Below, one piece after another: positions 57,270 through 64,000 of a stretch of DNA of 64,000 bases. The notes under the pieces are model-generated. The model ran no database searches. It worked only from the letters and a program-made list of their open reading frames with translations, and was not told where the DNA came from. The stretch lies in NCBI GenBank assembly GCA_019009955.1, contig CM032230.1, positions 128,842,501 through 128,906,500 on the forward strand. The letters run 5' to 3'. Each line of letters starts with the position of its first letter. Within the stretch, counting starts at the first letter, position 1. The DNA comes from Riptortus pedestris. Its lineage: Eukaryota > Arthropoda > Insecta > Hemiptera > Alydidae. The position numbers were made by a program, and so were the translations under genes.

Positions 57270-57450
57270 TTTCCACGAATAAGATGCGGATGTGTTGCTC
57301 TGAGACTAAGCTCCTTAAACATCCCAAGAGAATATACAAACAACTCATTTAATACATATACAATACTTTTTGAAAAGTGTGTAAATATTGTGGACAAAAA
57401 ATTATCTGTATATTTAAGGCCTCGTTCTACCATTTGCCAATCCCCCGCCA
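57270..57450. repeat. Duplicated segment, apparent empty-site copy
   Basis: GCAGATTTTCCACGAATAAG, GACTAAGCTCCTTAAACATC and AAGAGAATATACAAACAACTC are followed by TAATACATATACAATAC. The paralogue at 57570-57656 plus 58293-58340 has the same order but is split by an H element. Confidence 0.7.
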
Positions 57451-57656
57451 TCTTTTTTTTTGTGCCAGTACATTAAAGAAATTGACAAAACCGCAAAAAT
57501 TTCAAAACTTTAAATCAAATGCACATACTTAAGATTTTAAGAAGGACGTCTTAAAAATGAAATATTTGATAAATAGCAGATTTTTCACGAATGAGATGCA
57601 GATGTAATTACTCTGTGACTAAGCTCCTTAAATATCCCAAGAGAATATACAAATAA

Positions 57657-57796
57657 CTTTTAGCAGATTTCCCTTAAGGGAAATCAGCTATTGAGGTTGT
57701 ACTCATGATGCGATTTTCGAAATTTTTCTTCAAATGTCCATCGATCCTACCCAGGAGATGACGAAAATGAGGTCCTTTCAAAACTGTATATATATA

Positions 57797-57851
<55 letters not shown>

Positions 57852-58292
57852 CTGTTACCGCTCTAGCGGTCGCAATTTTTGGTTGATCGTTACCAAACTC
57901 GATATTTAGTCATTTTATGTAAAAGGGAAGATCAAGTTCGTTAACGGCTGAAATCGGACCAGTGGGAGGGGGGGTTTAGAGGGGAGGATTTTCGAAAGAT
58001 CGAAATATCTCCGTTACTATACGTCGGATCACAAAACTGTACAGAATTAATCTTATTGAAAATTAAATGTACTATAAATATTGTTATATACATTTATTCT
58101 GTATTTTGAATATTAACCGAGATATTTGCATTTTTATGAAATTTGAGCCGATACCGGATTTTTGAATTTCCCGCGAAAAGCTAGTTCGGCCCTTTGCCGT
58201 AATCGTTCGGCTCTCCTATGGAGATTTCTCTATTGTATAACTTCATGTGGGAAATCTGCTTAGTTTACGCAGCCCCTGCGTGACGGACTTTT
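57657..58292 (+). mobile_element. Complete family H copy with an apparent empty-site paralogue
   Basis: Starts TTTTAGCAGATTTCCCTTAA, (TA)n at 57786-57846, and ends GTGGGAAATCTGCTTAG, ACGCAGCCCCTGCGT, GACGGACTTTT. The flanks AATATACAAATAAC and TAATACATATAC are nearly contiguous in the paralogue at 57335-57361, placing the termini at T-rich sequence with no evident target duplication. Confidence 0.9.
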
Positions 58293-58344
58293 GTAATACA
58301 TATACTTTTCGAAAAGTATACAAATATTCGAAAATAATGAAATA

Positions 58345-58939
58345 TTTCCAATAATACAGCACTTGTATCCGGAGAGCAAGAAAAATTACTTAATTTTATG
58401 AAAATTACAGATTTGTATGAAGAAATAAAAGTCTACATACGACATCAAATATTATGTATATAAGTACATGTAAAAGGTGTATATTAGTGCAAGTCCATGT
58501 ATGTATCTGTATTTAAAAAAAATAGTCAAAAATATATACTTAAATAATAAACAGAAAATATATATTTAAATTAAAATAAAAAAAATAAAATAAAAGAAAA
58601 AGTAGTGAAAAAAAGAAAAATATGTATTTCTTAAAAAAGAAATGTTCCTACCATTGTTAATAACATAAGAATAATTAAGAATAGATGTAAGAATCACCAG
58701 ATGACAAATAAAACAAAATTGAGATGTAAGTTAAATTATAAATAATGATATGAATGAGAATATAACAATAATTATAACTTACGGAAACAAAATTTTCTCC
58801 AAAAAGGCAAGTAATTTTCCAAGACGAGGAATATAGATATTACGAGCCGATATTATTAGCCTAGAAGTTTTTCCCCCTAAATTCTTATGAAACAGCAAGC
58901 AAACATATAATTTTCGGGCGTAGAGCGACAATGGTTTAG
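58345..58939. other. A-rich sequence without recognised features
   Basis: Long A-rich runs (58510-58640). The 78-codon minus-strand frame overlapping its end reads through the LINE tail and is not supported. Confidence 0.4.
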
Positions 58940-59032
58940 CATTAAACTTTACAGAAAGAAAGAAAGAAAGAAAGAAAATTTTATTTTGGCCCAATACAAC
59001 TAAGGTATTATACACAAATTGTTACATGATTT

Positions 59033-61668
59033 TTACAAAATTAAGATGTTTTGGTACAGCCTCGGACGTAGTCGTCCCTCAGTAGTTGTACCTAAATTGT
59101 AATGAGTGGCTCCACTTGACATAGGAAGGCAGGCATGATGTTTCCTTACAAGTTGTTGGATGTGAACTGAAATAGGAGACACCTCCAATTCCCTGTGGAT
59201 TTGGCTGTTCCTAACAAACCAGGGAGCATTTGCCGCTATCCGAAGTACTTTGCTCTGGAAGGACTGTATTTTGTTTTTGTGTATGTTGCTGATGCCCAGC
59301 CAGACTGGGCAAGCGTATGTTAATATAGGTAGTATAAGTGTTTTGTAAAGTAGTGTTGCGCAAGTCAGTTTGAGTGGTGTATTTTTATTTATTAACGGGT
59401 ATATTTGTGCTAGTCGTGTGTGTGCTTGTTGCAATTTAATGTGGATATGATGGCGCCATGTAAGTCGTGTGTCAAAATGTACTCCGAGATAGCGGATGCT
59501 CTGGTCCTTCGGAGTCCAAGGAATTGAGTGATGGCCTATTTTCAGTTCAGGAAGATCTTCGTTCTTGAAACGACGAAGAGCAAAAATCTTGGCCTGCGTT
59601 TTTTCGGGGTTCAACGAGAGCTTCCACTTCTTGAACCATCTTGAGACCTGGTCGGCTGCTCTTTGGAGATGGAGAATTGAAGTATTTGGGGTATTGTCTT
59701 GAGTGAGGAGGAGCGTGTCATCTGCGAAGGTAGCTAACACAGAATGTTCCACCTGCGGGATGTCACTGCAGTAGAGGATGTAGAGCAATGGGCTAAGTAT
59801 GGATTTTCACTTGAAATGTTCTTCCTTGTAAGAAGGATGCAATAATACTATATAGGTATGCTGGAGTGTTTCTAGTCCTAAGTTTATGCAGCAGTCCTTC
59901 GTGCCATACAGTGTCAAAGGCATTTGAGACATCGAGGAAGAGACCCGTAGTATACTGCTTATGTTCAAATCCTTGCGTGATAACTTCCGCTACCCTTTGG
60001 AGTTGTTGAACGGCAGAATGATGAGGCTTGAAGGCAAATTGATGGTGAGGGATGAAGTCCATAAGATGATTCCTAAGTCTATCATTAACCAGACGTTCTA
60101 GGAGCTTTCCCGTCGTGTTAAGAAGGCTTAAGGGGCGGTAGCTTGCAGGGTTTCCTCGCGGTGTTCCTGGTTTGTGAAAAAATATGACGTGAGCGTGTTT
60201 CCACTTCTCCGGAAAGTACGCTCGTCTGAGGCAGGCATTAAAGATGCTTGTGAGGAGAGCAATACACTTGCGAGGAAGCTTCTTCAAAACTGCGTTGGTT
60301 ATTTGATCTTCGCCAGGAGATTTCTTATGAGAAAGTTTGTGAATAATTGAGGCAATTTCTTTGGGGGATATAAAGTCAATGTTGTGGTTCGTCAGTCTAG
60401 TGTGTATGAAGGATGTGGATACAGTAGCGTCTGTTTCTGGGTCACTATAGTTCGATGTTTGGAATTTATTTTCTAGGTAATCTGCTAGTAATTTAGATTT
60501 GTCAGAGTCAGTTAAAGCTGTAGTGTCTCCATTAGTCAGTGAAGGTATTTCAGTAGTTTGGTTGAGTAGTCGTTTTGTCTCTCGCCATAGCGATGGGTCA
60601 CCAGAATTCATGTTAGTCAAGTATGTTTTGTATTTGTTGATTCTATCATTGTCTAGTTCAAGTCTAATTAAGCGAGATAAACGATTGACCTCGCGTTTAA
60701 TTTCTGGTTCCCTTATTCGTTGCCACCGCTTGCGAAGAATATTCTTTTTGTGAATAAGGTCCAGAATGTGTGTGGGCGTTATAGTGTGCGGCACCTGGCG
60801 ATTGTAGGGGTTGGCCTTAAGGGTTGAATTTTTAATGGCTGAGTAAATATTGTTTGTAAAGGTCGTAATCGCTGTGTCTATATCGTGATTGGTTTGGTAA
60901 GAATTTGGGATGATGGTTTTGTCATGCATTTCGGTCTTAAATTTTTCCCAGTCAATGGGCCCAATAATGAGTCATGTAGGTGGTGGTACTAGTTTTGGTC
61001 TGTCCTGGAATGTTATTATTACTGGAAGATGGTCAGAGTCCATTTCTGTCAGTGTGTCGTGGAATATAGGTAAGTGGAAGTTTTGTATTACGGCTATGTC
61101 TAAAATGTCAGGTTGGTATCGTCTTTGCGTCGGATAAAACGTGGGCTCGTCTGGTGCAGTAATAATGAGTCCTAAGTTTTCGGAAATACTCGTAAGTTGT
61201 GCCCCATTATTATTTTGTTTTCTACATCGCCAGGAGACATGCTTACTATTGAGGTCCCCAACCAAAATAGTGGGATCACCGGTAAATATTTTTTTCGAAA
61301 TCTGCTTGAATAAGCCTCGTGCCAGGGCGGTTGTAAGCTGATATTATTCTTAGAATGCTGTTATCGTGGAGAACCAAGCCCACCCCAACAGCCTCGAGAC
61401 GATCAAGGATCGGAAGCAGTAAATTATGGTGGGTAATGGACTTTTTAACTAATATTGCAACTCCTCCACGTCGTGTTTCTTGGTCCGTCCTGTATATATT
61501 GTATCTGGGAGTTCGGTATTTGTCAGTGTTTATGAGGTGTGTCTCAGTTATGCAAGCGATGTCAATCTCATGTCTATTCAGGAAATTGGTTAATACGTTT
61601 TGTCTAATCTTTAGGCCGTTGGCATTCCAGTTAAGCAGAGAAAGATTTCTTATATTAATGTCTGCCAT
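59033..61668 (-). pseudogene. Jockey-type ORF2: endonuclease and reverse transcriptase, three lesions
   Basis: Starts at ATG 61668 (MADINIRNLSLLNWNANGLK), the beginning of an APE-like endonuclease. ITETHL and RRGGVAILVK follow. An extra base in the T-run at 61289-61295 shifts the frame, which continues with VGDLNSKH and SDHLPVI (endonuclease sites). A TGA at 60972-60974 interrupts the linker. The RT domain shows KSPGEDQITN, SYRPLSLLNTTGKLLERLV and FLDVSNAFDTVWHEGLLHKL. At about 59796-59806 a deletion with frameshift removes the segment that should hold the GVPQGS motif. RT resumes with LYILYCSDIP and the catalytic FADDTLLL. The C-terminus ends LYQNILIL with no RNase H, as in Jockey. The remaining frames are long, so inactivation looks recent. 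Confidence 0.9.
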
Positions 61669-63043
61669 GATTAACTGAGAATAAGTTGGTTAAAAGCTGG
61701 GTTAGAAATGATTTTATTTTAGGGATAAATGGTTTTATTAAACTAAGTAGTATGTCTGTCAATTGATCATCAGAGTGAGTGGTTGCGTCACTGAGTTTAG
61801 GTGTTGTGGTCTGTTGGTGCGGTGGCCTGTTTGTCCATGCATTCTGTCTAGGGCGGGTTGTAGAGGAATCAGGGTGTGATGATGTTGTTGGGGGTGGAGG
61901 GGGTGGCGGTGGTTGGCGAGGGGAACTAGGTGTCTTTTTTGAGGACTTATTTTTAGATACAAGGGGTGTAAAAGTTTTGAATGCTTTGCAGCCCCTGTAG
62001 TTAGCTTTGTGGTTTTCTCCACAGTTGGCACAACAGGAATCTTTGGCATTTCGGTTGGGACAAGTGGTGTAATTGTGATCGCCAGAGCACTTACTACACC
62101 TGGTGTCTAAGTGACAATAGTTTTTGGAGTGACCTACACGAAGACAATTCGTGCACTGAGACACCCTCTTGGATTTCCGCCTTGGCTCAACGATCACAAC
62201 AGCATTAAAAAGGGCCTTTAAATTAAATATTTCTTTGCTCTTAGCATTGTCCTCAAGCTCTACGGCCATGAGTGGAGTTGGATTCCGTTCTCTATTTAGT
62301 AATCTAGTCACTTTGACAACTGGGTACTGAGTAGCGAGTTCGTCCAATACCTCTTTCTCAGAGATGCTATAAGGAACACCTCTAATGATAACAGATAATT
62401 TGCTGTCAGCTGGGTTTCGAAATGTGTAGTATTTTACGTTCGTCTCGTCATAAAATTTGGTCACATTAAGAAAGTCGTCAGTTGATGTCAGGGTTACTTT
62501 TATTTTTTTGAAACACTGCTGTAATTTGAAATCAGCTTTTGCAATTGTTTTTATGTCAGCAAGTATATGTTGGTAGTTGTCTGCTTCGAGTAAGAATATA
62601 GGTGGTATATTTAAAGTCTTTGGATTGCGTTCTGTTAAATTATGTCCGGGTAAGTCATTGTTTTCGTCATTGTCAATGTCTAATAATGGTGAGAAGCTAT
62701 TGTTTGTTGTTATGGGTTTGGGTTGATTATTAATAACAGCTGGTTTAAGGCTGTACCTGTTTCGCTTTGGTTTGGGTTCAATGAAGAGGTTAGATTCATT
62801 CTCCGCTGACACGTGCTGTTCTTGAGTTGGTTGAGAGAGGTTAGGCAGCTCTGGGAACTCGCTGCAGTAGCTAGAGGTTGCCATGGCAACGTCTTCTGTT
62901 ACTTCATCGCTGAGGTTAGCTTCGTTAATGATTATGTTAACGGATTTTCTCTTACCTCCTTCAGTACGGCGGTCCGGCTTCATCTTTCTTCTTAAAGAAG
63001 GAGATAAACCTCGCCAGATTTCACTGTTTTCCGACAAATCCAC
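61655..63043 (-). CDS. Jockey-type ORF1, gag-like nucleic-acid-binding protein
   Basis: An intact 462-codon frame from ATG at 63043. By family knowledge the product packages LINE RNA and helps deliver it to the nucleus. The N-terminus is charged (residues 1-35). Residues about 210-285 (around LSVIIRGVPYSISEKEVLDE) look like the conserved domain preceding the knuckles in Jockey gags. Three Cys/His knuckles follow at about 296-355: CTNCLRVGHSKNYC, CSKCSGDHNYTTC and CANCGENHKANYRGC. A proline run sits near 374-385 and the tail is Ser/Thr/Gln-rich. The stop overlaps the ORF2 start by 14 bases, suggesting coupled translation. Unlike ORF2 it has no visible lesion. It is a transposon gene, not a host gene. 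Confidence 0.9.
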   Translation of the reverse strand: MDLSENSEIWRGLSPSLRRKMKPDRRTEGGKRKSVNIIINEANLSDEVTEDVAMATSSYCSEFPELPNLSQPTQEQHVSAENESNLFIEPKPKRNRYSLKPAVINNQPKPITTNNSFSPLLDIDNDENNDLPGHNLTERNPKTLNIPPIFLLEADNYQHILADIKTIAKADFKLQQCFKKIKVTLTSTDDFLNVTKFYDETNVKYYTFRNPADSKLSVIIRGVPYSISEKEVLDELATQYPVVKVTRLLNRERNPTPLMAVELEDNAKSKEIFNLKALFNAVVIVEPRRKSKRVSQCTNCLRVGHSKNYCHLDTRCSKCSGDHNYTTCPNRNAKDSCCANCGENHKANYRGCKAFKTFTPLVSKNKSSKKTPSSPRQPPPPPPPPTTSSHPDSSTTRPRQNAWTNRPPHQQTTTPKLSDATTHSDDQLTDILLSLIKPFIPKIKSFLTQLLTNLFSVNHGRH

Positions 63044-63238
63044 TGTCTATTATACTGAACAAAACAGAATAAATACAGAGCACAAATTTCACTTGACTAT
63101 ACACTCAGCACGAACAGCTGATTCATTAAACTTTACAGAAGAGTAGTAATATAACACTTTTTTTTTTTTTTTTATCCTTATCAACTGAGATGCAGTACAC
63201 CCCTAATAGTCTTAACATAATATAAGATGAGGCACATG

Positions 63239-63290
63239 GACGTCGATGCGTAAACTTAGCAGTTTTCCCAAATGCTGGTACAATACACTA
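63239..63290 (-). mobile_element. Family H 3'-end fragment
   Basis: GATGCGTAAACTTAGCAG then TTTTCCCAAATGCTGGTAC is a degraded reversed H 3' end. Nothing recognisable of the body follows. Confidence 0.4.
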
Positions 63291-63294
63291 TTTT

Positions 63295-63778
63295 TATCTT
63301 CTCTGAATAAAAAGTAGAATGTTTGATAGAAACAAACGGCCAATCTGCACCACAAAGAAACAATTCAACTGTTAAATAATTATCTGTGAAATATAAATAC
63401 CTGCTCTCATTGTTCGATGGAATGGAGGGACTCGAAATGCAACCACCTCCTCGTGATGAGTTCTGGGTAGTCCTGGATGAGATAGTGAAGTGATGCAAAG
63501 TGCATGGTAAAAATAAAAGGAATCAGAAAAAGTTTTGATGTGACTTTAAGTAAATATTGGCAGGATAAACTGAGTTAAAATGATGAAAATATTAGGAATT
63601 TGGAAAATTTGATTAACTTTGGATGTCCCAGGCTGAACCCGTAATCTAAAATTGTTTCATCGTGGATAAAAAATTATCTGTATATTTAATTAGTTTTGAA
63701 TTCTGTCTTTTGTTTGTTTCTTTGTTGTGTTCGATTTCTCTTTTAATGCACCATTTCTGTTTTTATGTTCCTTTTATG
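63295..63778. other. Unassigned AT-rich sequence
   Basis: The minus-strand 80-codon frame at 63256-63498 has no recognisable domain. Confidence 0.35.
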
Positions 63779-63890
63779 TTTTAGCAGATTTCCCTTAAGG
63801 GAAATCAGCTATTGAGGTCGTACTCATGACGCGAGTTTTGAAAAATGTCCATGGATCCTACCCAGGAGATGACGAAAATGAGGTCCGTTC

Positions 63891-63948
<58 letters not shown>

Positions 63949-64000
63949 CTGTTAATGCTCTAGCGGTCGCAATTTTTGTTTGATCGTTACCAAACTTCAT
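63779..64000 (+). mobile_element. Family H copy, cut by the window end
   Basis: The 5' end TTTTAGCAGATTTCCCTTAA is a perfect palindrome copy. (TA)n at 63895-63944, then TTTGTCTGTTAATGCTCTAG and GTTTGATCGTTACCAAAC at the edge. Confidence 0.9.

Larger units (their letters stand above)
58957..63123 (-). mobile_element. Full-length Jockey-clade LINE with 17-bp TSD
   Basis: The exact duplication CATTAAACTTTACAGAA at 58940-58956 and 63124-63140 defines a 4,167-bp insertion. On the minus strand it has an approximately 80-bp 5' UTR (63044-63123), ORF1 (gag-like) and ORF2 (endonuclease plus RT, no RNase H). A short 3' UTR ends in a (CTTT)n tail at 58957-58979. The two-ORF layout, lack of RNase H and RT motif context fit the Jockey clade. 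ORF2 carries a frameshift, a nonsense codon and a deletion, so the copy is inactive. Two 5'-truncated relatives lie at 391-947 and 12540-12832. Confidence 0.93.

Noticed and set aside
61759..62049. ORFs overlapping the LINE gag (also 61779-62000, 60499-60753, 61355-61678)
   Set aside because: They are alternative-frame or antisense shadows of ORF1 and ORF2.

Overview
This window is repeat-dominated, AT-rich nuclear DNA from an animal, most probably an insect. No intact host gene is visible. The insect call rests on a Jockey-clade LINE, a Tc1/mariner relic ending in WPSRSPDL, a piggyBac-like element, short helicase-end-bearing Helitrons and DINE/HINE-like repeats. The order within the insects cannot be resolved by eye. 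Nearly all open reading frames are chance frames, microsatellite translations or transposon debris.

The dominant component is one family of non-autonomous elements, here called family H, with more than 35 full or partial copies in both orientations. A typical copy is 0.6-0.7 kb. It starts TTAGCAGATTTCCC followed by a TTTCCCTTAAGGGAAA palindrome and carries a (TA)n tract about 150 bp in. It ends with the inverted 12-mer GGGAAATCTGCT, then the hairpin ACGCAG-CCC-CTGCGT and GACGGACTTTTT. This layout (12-bp subterminal inverted repeats, internal microsatellite, 3' hairpin, no target duplication) matches the Helentron-associated INE/DINE class. A second, longer subfamily (about 0.9 kb) occurs mostly on the minus strand at 14.0, 22.9-24.2, 44.6-45.6 and 50.7-51.7 kb.

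Layout: 0-2.5 kb has an old SINE-like repeat, a 5'-truncated Jockey copy and an RNase H relic of another LINE. 3-12 kb is an H cluster with a piggyBac-like element inserted at TTAA. 12-20 kb holds a truncated Jockey copy, tRNA-derived SINEs, two LINE RT relics and quiet AT-rich DNA. 20-25 kb has H copies, one split by a probable solo LTR. 26-36 kb is a second H cluster containing two Helitron insertions in (TA)n tracts, a possible captured exon, and a 20-copy 57-bp minisatellite that begins at an H 3' end. 37-39 kb carries LINE relics. 40-48 kb has H copies, a Helitron retaining the end of a Helitron helicase, a gag-knuckle relic and a SINE. 48.5-49.4 kb has a Ty1/copia relic and a tRNA-like SINE head. 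52.7 kb has a mariner relic. 54-58 kb has H copies, one with an apparent empty-site paralogue. 58.96-63.12 kb is a full-length Jockey-type LINE with a 17-bp target duplication, inactivated by three lesions. The window ends inside another H copy.

Functionally this is a layered transposon graveyard: H elements form a substrate into which Helitrons, piggyBac, an LTR element and other H copies have inserted, so insertion order can be read directly.
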